Notes under the pieces: generated by a model
Database searches by the model: none
Told to the model about the DNA's origin: nothing
The model's input: only the letters and a program-made list of their open reading frames with translations
Source: Tenebrio molitor
Lineage: Eukaryota; Arthropoda; Insecta; Coleoptera; Tenebrionidae
Direction of reading: 5' to 3'
NCBI RefSeq assembly: GCF_963966145.1
Contig: NC_091053.1
Span: forward strand, 19,034,001 to 19,098,000
Length of the DNA stretch: 64,000 bases
Position numbers and translations under genes: made by a program
Shown here: in pieces, positions 45,559-57,570 of the stretch
How the letters are laid out: each line of letters starts with the position of its first letter
Position numbering within the stretch: the stretch's first letter is position 1

Positions 45559-48500
45559 ATGATCGAACAAATAATTATTACATTTTTTGTTATACCGGGT
45601 GAGTATAGACAAATCTAAATGTAGCTGAATACCTAGATAGATTAAAATTCAAATGCAATTTATATTTATAGCAGTTTTGATGAGCAGTGGTATCGCCAAT
45701 TTGCATCAAACTAAACCGATATTGAATGACAATGTCAACACAACTCTCAAGACTTCAATTTATAGGAACCGAGAGAAGAGTAAGTTAAGACATCATTAAA
45801 AAATGTAGGTACTGGTACTAAATATTTAATACTTTTCTAATCTGTTGCAGACAATTCCACACAATGGCCGATTAGAAACTCGACGTCAGCAGATAATGTA
45901 ACCCTTACAACTCCAACCTACAACACAGCTGACAACAGTAAGTTCAATTGTTTGAATCATCGAATCAGTTGCAAATATGTATATATGTATTTTCCAAACA
46001 CAATTTGCATCAAAATTTGGTAATTGTTGCAGATAATTCCACACAATGGCTGATTACTAACTCAACGTCAGCAGACAATGTAACTCTTACAACTCCATCT
46101 TACAACACGACTGACAACAGTAAGTTCAATTGTTCGCATCATCGAATCAGTTGCAAATAGATATTTTACAAATAAAATCTGTATTGAATGGTAACTCTTG
46201 CAGATAACTCTACAATTTGGCCGATTACTAACTCGACGTCAGCAGATAATGTAACCCTTACGACTCCATCTTACAACACGACTGACAACAGTAAGTAAAA
46301 TTATTCGCATCATCGAATCAGTTGCAAATAGATATTATATTTTACAAATAAAATCTTTATTGCATAATAACTCTTGCAGGTAACTCTACAATTTGGCCGA
46401 TCACTAACTCAACGTCAGCAGATAATGTAACTCTTACAACTCCATCTTACAACACGACTGACAACAGTAAGTAAAATTATTCGCAGCATCGAATCAGTTG
46501 CAAATAGATATTATATTTTACAAATAAAATATGTATTGAATGATAACTCTTGCAGGTAACTCTACAATTTGGCCGATCACTAACTCAACGTCAGCAGATA
46601 ATGTAACCCTTACAACTCCATCTTACAACACGACTGACAACAGTAAGTAAAATTATTCGCATCATCGAATCGGTTGCAAATAGATATTATATTTTACAAA
46701 TAAAATCTGTATTGAATGGTAACTCTTGCAGATAACTCTACAATTTGGCCGATTACTAACTCAACGTCAGCAGATAATGTAACTCTTACAACTCCATCTT
46801 ACAACACGACTGACAACAGTAAGTAAAATTATTCGCATCATCGAATCAGTTGCAAATAGATATTATATTTTACCAATAAAATCTGTATTGAATGATAACT
46901 CTTGCAGGTAACTCTACAATTTGGCCGATCACTAACTCAACGTCAGCAGATAATGTAACCCTTATAACTCCATCTTACAACACGACTGAGACAACAGTAA
47001 GTAAAATTATTCGCATCATCGAATCGGTTGCAAATAGATATTATATTTTACAAATAAAATCTCTATTGAATGATAACTCTTGCAGGTAACTCTACAATTT
47101 GGCCGATCACTAACTCAACGTCAGCAGATAATGTAACCCTTACAACTCCATCTTACAACACGACTGACAACAGTAAGTAAAATTATTCGCATCATCGAAT
47201 CGGTTGCAAATAGATATTATATTTTACAAATAAAATCTGTATTGAATGGTAACTCTTGCAGATAACTCTACAATTTGGCCGATTACTAACTCAACGTCAG
47301 CAGATAATGTAACTCTTACAACTCCATCTTACAACACGACTGACAACAGTAAGTAAATTATTCGCATCATCGAATCAGTTGCAAATAGATATTATATTTT
47401 ACCAATAAAATCTGTATTGAATGATAACTCTTGCAGGTAACTCTACAATTTGGCCGATCACTAACTCAACGTCAGCAGATAATGTAACCCTTACAACTCC
47501 ATCTTACAACACGACTGACAACAGTAAGTAAAATTATTCGCAGCATCGAATCAGTTGCAAATAGATATTATATTTTACAAATAAAATCTCTATTGAATGG
47601 TAACTCTTGCAGATAACTCTACAATTTGGCCGATCACTAACTCAACGTCAGCAGATAATGTAACTCTTACAACTCCATCTTACAACACGACTGACAACAG
47701 TAAGTAAAATTATTCGCAGCATCGAATCAGTTGCAAATTGATATTATATTTTACAAATAAAATCTCTATTGAATGATAACTCTTGCAGGTAACTCTACAA
47801 TTTGGCCGATCACTAACTCAACGTCAGCAGATAATGTAACCCTTACAACTCCATCTTACAACACGACTGACAACAGTAAGTAAAATTATTCGCATCATCG
47901 AATCGGTTGCAAATAGATATTATATTTTACAAATAAAATCTGTATTGAATGGTAACTCTTGCAGATAACTCTACAATTTGGCCGATTACTAACTCAACGT
48001 CAGCAGATAATGTAACTCTTACAACTCCATCTTACAACACGACTGACAACAGTAAGTAAAATTATTCGCATCATCGAATCAGTTGCAAATAGATATTATA
48101 TTTTACCAATAAAATCTGTATTGAATGATAACTCTTGCAGGTAACTCTACAATTTGGCCGATCACTAACTCAACGTCAGCAGATAATGTAACCCTTACAA
48201 CTCCATCTTACAACACGACTGACAACAGTAAGTAAAATTATTCGCATCATCGAATCGGTTGCAAATAGATATTATATTTTACAAATAAAATCTCTATTGA
48301 ATGGTAACTCTTGCAGATAACTCTACAATTTGGCCGATCACTAACTCAACGTCAGCAGATAATGTAACTCTTACAACTCCATCTTACAACACGACTGACA
48401 ACAGTAAGTAAATTATTCGCATCATCGAATCAGTTGCAAATAGATATTATATTTTACCAATAAAATCTGTATTGAATGATAACTCTTGCAGGTAACTCTA

Positions 48501-51500
48501 CAATTTGGCCGATCACTAACTCAACGTCAGCAGATAATGTAACCCTTACAACTCCATCTTACAACACGACTGACAACAGTAAGTAAAATTATTCGCAGCA
48601 TCGAATCAGTTGCAAATAGATATTATATTTTACAAATAAAATCTCTATTGAATGGTAACTCTTGCAGATAACTCTACAATTTGGCCGATCACTAACTCAA
48701 CGTCAGCAGATAATGTAACCCTTACAACTCCATCTTACAACACGACTGACAACAGTAAGTAAAATTATTCGCAGCATCGAATCAGTTGCAAATAGATATT
48801 ATATTTTACAAATAAAATCTCTATTGAATGGTAACTCTTGCAGATAACTCTACAATTTGGCCGATCACTAACTCAACGTCAGCAGATAATGTAACTCTTA
48901 CAACTCCATCTTACAACACGACTGACAACAGTAAGTAAAATTATTCGCAGCATCGAATCAGTTGCAAATAGATATTATATTTTACAAATAAAATCTCTAT
49001 TGAATGATAACTCTTGCAAGTAACTCTACAATTTGGCCGATCACTAACTCAACGTCAGCAGATAATGTAACCCTTACAACTCCATCTTACAACACGACTG
49101 ACAACAGTAAGTAAAATTATTCGCATCATCGAATCGGTTGCAAATAGATATTATATTTTACAAATAAAATCTGTATTGAATGGTAACTCTTGCAGATAAC
49201 TCTACAATTTGGCCGATTACTAACTCAACGTCAGCAGATAATGTAACTCTTACAACTCCATCTTACAACACGACTGACAACAGTAAGTAAAATTATTCGC
49301 ATCATCGAATCAGTTGCAAATAGATATTATATTTTACCAATAAAATCTGTATTGAATGATAACTCTTGCAGGTAACTCTACAATTTGGCCGATCACTAAC
49401 TCAACGTCAGCAGATAATGTAACCCTTACAACTCCATCTTACAACACGACTGACAACAGTAAGTAAAATTATTCGCAGCATCGAATCAGTTGCAAATAGA
49501 TATTATATTTTACAAATAAAATCTCTATTGCATAATAACTCTTGCAGGTAACTCTACAATTTGTCCGATCACTAACTCAACGTCAGCAGATAATGTAACT
49601 CTTACAACTCCATCTTACAACACGACTGACAACAGTAAGTAAAATTATTCGCATCATCGAATCGGTTGCAAATAGATATTATATTTTACAAATAAAATCT
49701 GTATTGAATGGTAACTCTTGCAGATAACTCTACAATTTGGCCGATTACTAACTCAACGTCAGCAGATAATGTAACTCTTACAACTCCATCTTACAACACG
49801 ACTGACAACAGTAAGTAAAATTATTCGCAGCATCGAATCAGTTGCAAATAGATATTATATTTTACAAATAAAATCTCTATTGAATGATAACTCTTGCAGG
49901 TAACTCTACAATTTGGCCGATCACTAACTCAACGTCAGCAGATAATGTAACTCTTACAACTCCATCTTACAACACGACTGACAACAGTAAGTAAAATTAT
50001 TCGCATCATCGAATCAGTTGCAAATAGATATTATATTTTACCAATAAAATCTGTATTGAATGATAACTCTTGCAGGTAACTCTACAATTTGGCCGATCAC
50101 TAACTCAACGTCAGCAGATAATGTAACTCTTACAACTCCATCTTACAACACGACTGACAACAGTAAGTAAAATTATTCGCATCATCGAATCGGTTGCAAA
50201 TAGATATTATATTTTACAAATAAAATCTCTATTGAATGGTAACTCTTGCAGGTAACTCTACAATTTGGCCGATCACTAACTCAACGTCAGCAGATAATGT
50301 AACCCTTACAACTCCATCTTACAATACGACTGACAACAGTAAGTAAAATTATTCGCATCATCGAATCAGTTGCAAATAGATATTATATTTTACCAATAAA
50401 ATCTGTATTGAATGATAACTCTTGCAGGTAACTCTACAGTTTGGCCAATCACTAACTCAACGTCAGCAGATAATGTTACAACTCCATCTTACAACACGAC
50501 TGACAACAGTAAGTAAAATTATTCGCATCATCGAATCGGTTGCAAATAGATATTATATTTTACAAATAAAATCTGTATTGAATGGTAACTCTTGCAGGTA
50601 ACTCTACAATTTGGCCGATCACTAACTCAACGTCAGCAGATAATGTAACCCTTACAACTCCATCTTACAATACGACTGACAACAGTAAGTAAAATTATTC
50701 GCATCATCGAATCAGTTGCAAATAGATATTATATTTTACCAATAAAATCTGTATTGAATCATAACTCTTGCAGGTAACTCTACAATTTGGCCAATCACTA
50801 ACTCAACGTCAGCAGATAATGTTACAACTCCATCTTACAACACGACTGACAACAGTAAGTAAAATTATTCGCATCATCGAATCGGTTGCAAATAGATATT
50901 ATATTTTACAAATAAAATCTCTATTGAATGATAACTCTTGCAGGTAACTCTACAATTTGGCCGATCACTAACTCAACGTCAGCAGATAATGTAACCCTTA
51001 CAACTCCATCTTACAACACGACTGACAACAGTAAGTAAAATTATTCGCAGCATCGAATCAGTTGCAAATAGATATTATATTTTACAAATAAAATCTCTAT
51101 TGAATGATAACTCTTGCAAGTAACTCTACAATTTGGCCGATCACTAACTCAACGTCAGCAGATAATGTAACCCTTACAACTCCATCTTACAACACGACTG
51201 ACAACAGTAAGTAAAATTATTCGCATCATCGAATCGGTTGCAAATAGATATTATATTTTACAAATAAAATCTGTATTGAATGGTAACTCTTGCAGATAAC
51301 TCTACAATTTGGCCGATTACTAACTCAACGTCAGCAGATAATGTAACTCTTACAACTCCATCTTACAACACGACTGACAACAGTAAGTAAAATTATTCGC
51401 ATCATCGAATCAGTTGCAAATAGATATTATATTTTACCAATAAAATCTGTATTGAATGATAACTCTTGCAGGTAACTCTACAATTTGGCCGATCACTAAC

Positions 51501-54500
51501 TCAACGTCAGCAGATAATGTAACTCTTACAACTCCATCTTACAACACGACTGACAACAGTAAGTAAAATTATTCGCAGCATCGAATCAGTTGCAAATAGA
51601 TATTATATTTTACAAATAAAATCTCTATTGCATAATAACTCTTGCAGGTAACTCTACAATTTGGCCGATCACTAACTCAACGTCAGCAGATAATGTAACT
51701 CTTACAACTCCATCTTACAACACGACTGACAACAGTAAGTAAAATTATTCGCAGCATCGAATCAGTTGCAAATAGATATTATATTTTACAAATAAAATAT
51801 GTATTGAATGATAACTCTTGCAGGTAACTCTACAATTTGGCCGATCACTAACTCAACGTCAGCAGATAATGTAACCCTTACAACTCCATCTTACAACACG
51901 ACTGACAACAGTAAGTAAAATTATTCGCATCATCGAATCGGTTGCAAATAGATATTATATTTTACAAATAAAATCTGTATTGAATGGTAACTCTTGCAGA
52001 TAACTCTACAATTTGGCCGATTACTAACTCAACGTCAGCAGATAATGTAACTCTTACAACTCCATCTTACAACACGACTGACAACAGTAAGTAAAATTAT
52101 TCGCATCATCGAATCGGTTGCAAATAGATATTATATTTTACAAATAAAATCTCTATTGAATGGTAACTCTTGCAGGTAACTCTACAATTTGGCCGATCAC
52201 TAACTCAACGTCAGCAGATAATGTAACCCTTACAACTCCATCTTACAACACGACTGACAACAGTAAGTAAAATTATTCGCATAATCGAATCAGTTGCAAA
52301 TAGATATTATATTTTACAAATAAAATCTGTATTGAATGGTAACTCTTGCAGATAACTCTACAATTTGGCCGATTACTAACTCAACGTCAGCAGATAATGT
52401 AACCCTTACAACTCCATCTTACAACACGATTGACAACAGTAAGTAAAATTATTCGCAGCATCGAATCAGTTGCAAATAGATATTATATTTTACAAATAAA
52501 ATCTCTATTGAATGATAACTCTTGCAAGTAACTCTACAATTTGGCCGATCACTAACTCAACGTCAGCAGATAATGTAACCCTTACAACTCCATCTTACAA
52601 CACGACTGACAACAGTAAGTAAAATTATTCGCATCATCGAATCGGTTGCAAATAGATATTATATTTTACAAATAAAATCTGTATTGAATGGTAACTCTTG
52701 CAGATAACTCTACAATTTGGCCGATTACTAACTCAACGTCAGCAGATAATGTAACTCTTACAACTCCATCTTACAACACGACTGACAACAGTAAGTAAAA
52801 TTATTCGCATCATCGAATCAGTTGCAAATAGATATTATATTTTACCAATAAAATCTGTATTGAATGATAACTCTTGCAGGTAACTCTACAATTTGGCCGA
52901 TCACTAACTCAACGTCAGCAGATAATGTAACCCTTACAACTCCATCTTACAACACGACTGACAACAGTAAGTAAAATTATTCGCAGCATCGAATCAGTTG
53001 CAAATAGATATTATATTTTACAAATAAAATCTCTATTGAATGGTAACTCTTGCAGATAACTCTACAATTTGGCCGATCACTAACTCAACGTCAGCAGATA
53101 ATGTAACTCTTACAACTCCATCTTACAACACGACTGACAACAGTAAGTAAAATTATTCGCATCATCGAATCGGTTGCAAATAGATATTATATTTTACAAA
53201 TAAAATCTCTATTGAATGATAACTCTTGCAGGTAACTCTACAATTTGGCCGATCACTAACTCAACGTCAGCAGATAATGTAACCCTTACAACTCCATCTT
53301 ACAACACGACTGACAACAGTAAGTAAAATTATTCGCAGCATCGAATCAGTTGCAAATAGATATTATATTTTACAAATAAAATCTCTATTGAATGGTAACT
53401 CTTGCAGATAACTCTACAATTTGGCCGATCACTAACTCAACGTCAGCAGATAATGTAACTCTTACAACTCCATCTTACAACACGACTGACAACAGTAAGT
53501 AAAATTATTCGCATCATCGAATCGGTTGCAAATAGATATTATATTTTACAAATAAAATCTCTATTGAATGGTAACTCTTGCAGGTAACTCTACAATTTGG
53601 CCGATCACTAACTCAACGTCAGCAGATAATGTAACCCTTACAACTCCATCTTACAACACGACTGACAACAGTAAGTAAAATTATTCGCATAATCGAATCA
53701 GTTGCAAATAGATATTATATTTTACAAATAAAATCTGTATTGAATGGTAACTCTTGCAGATAACTCTACAATTTGGCCGATTACTAACTCAACGTCAGCA
53801 GATAATGTAACCCTTACAACTCCATCTTACAACACGATTGACAACAGTAAGTAAAATTATTCGCATCATCGAATCGGTTGCAAATAGATATTATATTTTA
53901 CAAATAAAATCTGTATTGAATGGTAACTCTTGCAGGTAACTCTACAATTTGGCCGATCACTAACTCAACGTCAGCAGATAATGTAACCCTTACAACTCCA
54001 TCTTACAATACGACTGACAACAGTAAGTAAAATTATTCGCATCATCGAATCAGTTGCAAATAGATATTATATTTTACCAATAAAATCTGTATTGAATGAT
54101 AACTCTTGCAGGTAACTCTACAATTTGGCCAATCACTAACTCAACGTCAGCAGATAATGTTACAACTCCATCTTACAACACGACTGACAACAGTAAGTAA
54201 AATTATTCGCATCATCGAATCGGTTGCAAATAGATATTATATTTTACAAATAAAATCTGTATTGAATGGTAACTCTTGCAGGTAACTCTACAATTTGGCC
54301 GATCACTAACTCAACGTCAGCAGATAATGTAACCCTTACAACTCCATCTTACAACACGACTGACAACAGTAAGTAAAATTATTCGCATAATCTCGATCAG
54401 TTGCAAATAGATATTATATTTTACAAATAAAATCTGTATTGAATGGTAACTCTTGCAGATAACTCTACAATTTGGCCGATTACTAACTCAACGTCAGCAG

Positions 54501-55365
54501 ATAATGTAACCCTTACAACTCCATCTTACAACACGATTGACAACAGTAAGTAAAATTATTCGCATCATCGAATCGGTTGCAAATAGATATTATATTTTAC
54601 AAATAAAATCTGTATTGAATGGTAACTCTTGCAGATAACTCTACAATTTGGCCGATTACTAACTCAACGTCAGCAGATAATGTAACCCTTACAACTCCAT
54701 CTTACAACACGACTGACAACAGTAAGTAAAATTATTCGCATCATCGAATCAGTTGCAAATAGATATTATATTTTACAAATAAAATCTCTATTGAATGATA
54801 ACTCTTGCAGGTAACTCTACAATTTGGCCGATCACTAACTCAACGTCAGCAGATAATGTAACCCTTACAACTCCATCTTACAATACGACTGGCAACAGTA
54901 GGTAAGTTAAACAGTTCGCACCTTCGAATTAGTTGCGAATTTATATTTTCCAAACACAATTTGTTCTAAATGGTAACTTATGTAGGTAACTCTACAATTT
55001 GGCCGATTATTAACTTAACGTCAGCAAACAATGTAACCCTCACAACTTCATCTTACAACACCACTGACAATAGTAAGTGAAGTTATTATTTAATTTGTTA
55101 TATGTAATTGTCGTCAATTTTACAATGTCAAAAGTTTAGATAATACAACTTCTTATCCGGTATCCAATTCTACTTGTCTCTACTGACAAGTGTAAGTTAA
55201 TTATCTTAATCTCAAATCAAAATCATTTGAAATAATTTTTGCAAGACGCAACCACTAAATAATTATATATTTATTATTTCAGATAATTTCCCAATGGCTA
55301 ACTCAAGTTCTGCGACTAATCTAACGTTGACGAATCCCTCCTACAGGACCACGAACACCTCTTAA
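45559..55365 (+). CDS. Secreted repetitive Asn/Thr/Ser-rich glycoprotein, about 56 exons, unknown family
   Basis: Exon 1 (45559-45598) and exon 2 (45672-45779) encode a signal peptide (MIEQIIITFFVIPAVLMSS) and a short lead. Then come 53 tandem exons (45851-45937 to 54986-55072), nearly all 87 nt and all in phase 1, so any number can be joined in frame. The last exon, 55283-55365, ends NPSYRTTNTS-stop. Each exon adds 29 residues: NSTIWPITNS, then TSADNVTLTT, then PSYNTTDN. Each repeat has four N-glycosylation sequons (NST, NST, NVT, NTT), and a fifth (NNS) when the exon begins AT instead of GT. Leaving out four frame-breaking exons, the product is about 1491 residues. It has almost no cysteine and no lysine in the repeats and no membrane anchor. 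A mucin-like, glue, egg-coat or cuticle-surface role is conceivable, but I recognise no family and assign no function. Confidence 0.8.
45851..55072 (+). repeat. Tandem array of 53 exon-plus-intron units, period about 176 bp
   Basis: Unit: an exon of 87 nt and an intron of about 89 nt (GTAAGTAAAATTATTCG to ACTCTTGCAG). Units 3-52 are nearly identical, while units 1, 2 and 53 at the edges are diverged. That gradient is what unequal crossing-over leaves. Length variants: 89 nt (unit 7, exon 46908-46996); 86 nt (units 19, 31 and 39, at 49021, 51121 and 52529); 81 nt, in frame (units 27, 29 and 48, at 50428, 50774 and 54112). One unit (49548-49634) changes the repeat Trp to Cys. Recurrent variant strings, such as the 86-nt unit followed by the same neighbours about 2.1 kb apart, show duplication of multi-unit blocks. 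Confidence 0.92.
55073..55282 (+). other. Spacer with a decayed exon before the terminal exon
   Basis: After unit 53 comes AAAGTTTAG followed at 55141 by ATAATACAACTTCTTATCC, reading NNTTSYPVSNSTCLY and then a TGA stop, with GTAAGT shortly after (about 55191). It looks like an old repeat exon that has lost its frame; the gene model skips it. Confidence 0.5.
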
Positions 55366-55549
55366 ATATTTTATATTACACTTAAGGATTAAAATGTATT
55401 TCTTGCATGATTTTCAAAATGGCGTCAATAATGTATATGTTTAAAATAACGCTTTTAGATAGGTACTGTCTTTTGTGCTTTTTATCCCTTCTTTAATATA
55501 ATTAATTATTATGAAACATTGTTTATCTAAAAATTAATGTAAATATGTA

Positions 55550-55564
55550 AATAAAACTAATAAA
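55550..55564 (+). promoter_or_regulatory. Polyadenylation signals of the repetitive-protein gene
   Basis: AATAAA at 55550-55555 and again at 55559-55564, about 190 bp past the stop codon and just before an inverted-repeat element begins at 55571. Confidence 0.6.
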
Positions 55565-55637
55565 TCCATATACACTGTAGAGACTACTTATGGAATAAAT
55601 TCAGTAATTTCAAGACATTTGTCGAAAACGCTGGAAC

Positions 55638-55920
55638 GTTTTTACACACGCAAATATGAAGAATGACAGCAAACCCGCACCGAATCGGAATTTCTTCATG
55701 GAACTTGAACATTTCGGAGTAAAACGATGCAAGAATTACAGAAATCGAGGTTTTAAGACGCTAAATTTCCTCTAAATAGGTTTTTACACACGCAAGTATG
55801 AAATATCACAGCAAAACCGCTCCGAATCGGAATTTCGTCGTGGAACTTGATCATTTCGGAGTAAAACGATGCAAGAATTACAGAATTCGAGGTTCTAAGA
55901 CGCTAACTTTCCTCTAAATT
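55638..55920. repeat. Direct duplication, two units of 142 bp
   Basis: GTTTTTACACACGCAA starts each unit (55638 and 55780). Both contain CATTTCGGAGTAAAACGATG and end in ACGCTAA with TTTCCTCTAAAT. About 10 percent diverged by eye. Confidence 0.85.
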
Positions 55921-56167
55921 GTGATACATTGTTGTTTTCAGAATGAAAATCTCCATCAGAATTACTACAAAAAAATATGTATTCCCATTTGAAAAAATTT
56001 TTTTTGACAGTTTAGCCTTGAAGCCCTTGGAGCTATACGTAAATTTAGTAGGTCGTTTTGTCGTTTTGTAGCTTATTCACAATCATTTAATTGGTGTATA
56101 GATAATTAAAATCTTCCCGTAAATAAGGGAGCTATGGACTCGTCTTTTTTTTTTTGGGACACCTGTA
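55919..56167. repeat. Solo right arm of the 9596-10564 element family
   Basis: GTGATACATTGTTGTTTTCA through AAGGGAGCTATGGACTCGTC to GGGACACCTGTA follows the right arm at 10323-10564. There is no left arm. It ends in the TA that starts the next MITE. Confidence 0.8.
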
Positions 56168-56926
56168 CCGGGTGAGATAAGTTTTATCGTCAGCATGATT
56201 AACCCTATTAAAAAATTAATAAAAATCAAGAAACTTTAAGGTTACATTCCCTTGATTTAAGACTTCAAATGTGTGTAATAAATTTTCACTTATCACTTAA
56301 TTCAGAGGCATAAAATTTAAAAAATCGATTTTGAGCAAAAAAAAATTTTTTTTCGTACACGCTCATAATTCACAATTAATTCAAAGAACACATTTACGAA
56401 ATTCGCATCAAAAGAAAATTATTCGTTTTTTAATTATTCCAATTTTAACATTAAGAGAAAAAATGACCAAGATTTACAACTGCAGTGTCATCATAAATAA
56501 ATATCCCATTGTTGGGAAACATCTGTTGACCACTTTTCTAGTAATTCTTAAGTCCCTAAAGGGTATCATAAATAACCTACGTCAACTTCTTTTGTGGAAC
56601 TGACCGCTCAATTTAATAGTAAATCATAGCTAAATTTTACGCTTTAATATCAAATTCCATTTATTTCAAAAACCGGTGATGTTTTCATGATTTCAATGAC
56701 ACCAAATTTTTCCTGAATGTTTGAAAGGACTCTCAGTGAAAAATTATGTAAATTAATGTAGCAGTTATTGAATTAAAACAAAATCTTTACCTGTTTTATT
56801 AAAAATTTTTAAATTTTTCCAGACTGTTCTAGAGTGATACACAATCATTCCTGAATTTTTTGAGAATTTTAAATTGATTAGAAGTGGATGTTTTCGCACT
56901 GACGATAAAACTTATCTCACCCGGTA
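56166..56926. mobile_element. TA-flanked MITE (ends TACCGGGTGAGATAAGTTTT)
   Basis: Left TACCGGGTGAGATAAGTTTT then ATCGTCAG; right CTGACGAT then AAAACTTATCTCACCCGGTA. About 28-bp perfect inverted repeats. The 90-codon plus frame at 56331-56603 lies inside and has no domain. Confidence 0.85.
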
Positions 56927-57178
56927 TAAGGTACCAATGTTTTTCATTCATCGTTTAGCTAGTGCGAAGATCTATCAGAAAGAGAAGAAAAAAGTGAGGG
57001 TTGTCATTTAAAAAAATTGGTGATGACGTCATACCTGAAAAATGGATGAAGTCATGAACAAGTGAAGCAACTGAAAATAAGCACTATGAGAAATAAAAAT
57101 TGACCTGTTTCAGTGTTTTTCACAAATGTCATTCTTTTTGAAATTACTGAATTTATTCCATAAGTAGTTTCCACACTG

Positions 57179-57570
57179 TATATTATAATTCAGAATAAGT
57201 GGCATCGCGGTAGGCGTTGATACTCTAAAGTGAGCTTTATGTTATGTCAAAAAATTTAGTAAACATGTGAAACCGTCATTACCGTCATTCTGAGGTTATG
57301 CGTTACATAATTTTGACATGGTTTTCACCCACAGCAGAGATAACCCCCAGACAAATAATACGCTTTTCATAAATGAAACAAGGAAATTCCAAATACTTAT
57401 AACAAGAAAATAAACACAAAACGACTCCAATAATAATATCAAGGCCAAATTAAAAGCGAAGGTTACCAACAGCATCGAAACTAGGGTTTTATTAGCAAGG
57501 ATCTTGCTGCCAACGTAAATTTGAATTTCCAACGCCTACCGCGATGCCACTTATTCTGAATTATAATATA
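57179..57570. mobile_element. TA-flanked MITE (ends TATATTATAATTCAGAATAA)
   Basis: About 40-bp terminal inverted repeats: TATATTATAATTCAGAATAA then GTGGCATCGCGGTAGGCGTT on the left, mirrored on the right. The left TA is the right TA of the 55571-57180 element. The 78-codon hydrophobic minus frame at 57296-57532 is internal to the repeat. Confidence 0.85.

Larger units (their letters stand above)
55571..57180. mobile_element. Composite inverted-repeat element with nested insertions
   Basis: TACACTGTAGAGACTACTTA with following TGGAATAAATTCAGTAATTT at the left is mirrored by AAATTACTGAATTTATTCCA and TAAGTAGTTTCCACACTGTA at the right. Between them lie a 142-bp direct duplication (55638-55920), a solo element arm and a full MITE, each listed separately. 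Confidence 0.75.

Noticed and set aside
46892..47089. 65-codon plus-strand ORF
   Set aside because: It exists only because the two-base insertion in unit 7 removes the intron stop; it reads through an intron and the next acceptor.
45851..55072. CRISPR-like array, or plain non-coding satellite DNA
   Set aside because: The unit is one 176-bp block without variable spacers, in an intron-bearing eukaryotic region. Consistent splice sites, one phase, a signal peptide upstream and an in-frame terminal exon argue for a gene.
56331..56603. 90-codon plus-strand ORF
   Set aside because: Lies wholly inside a MITE (56166-56926), lacks any recognisable domain.
57296..57532. 78-codon hydrophobic minus-strand ORF that looks like a membrane protein
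   Set aside because: Bounded by the 40-bp inverted repeats of a MITE; hydrophobicity follows from T-rich codons.
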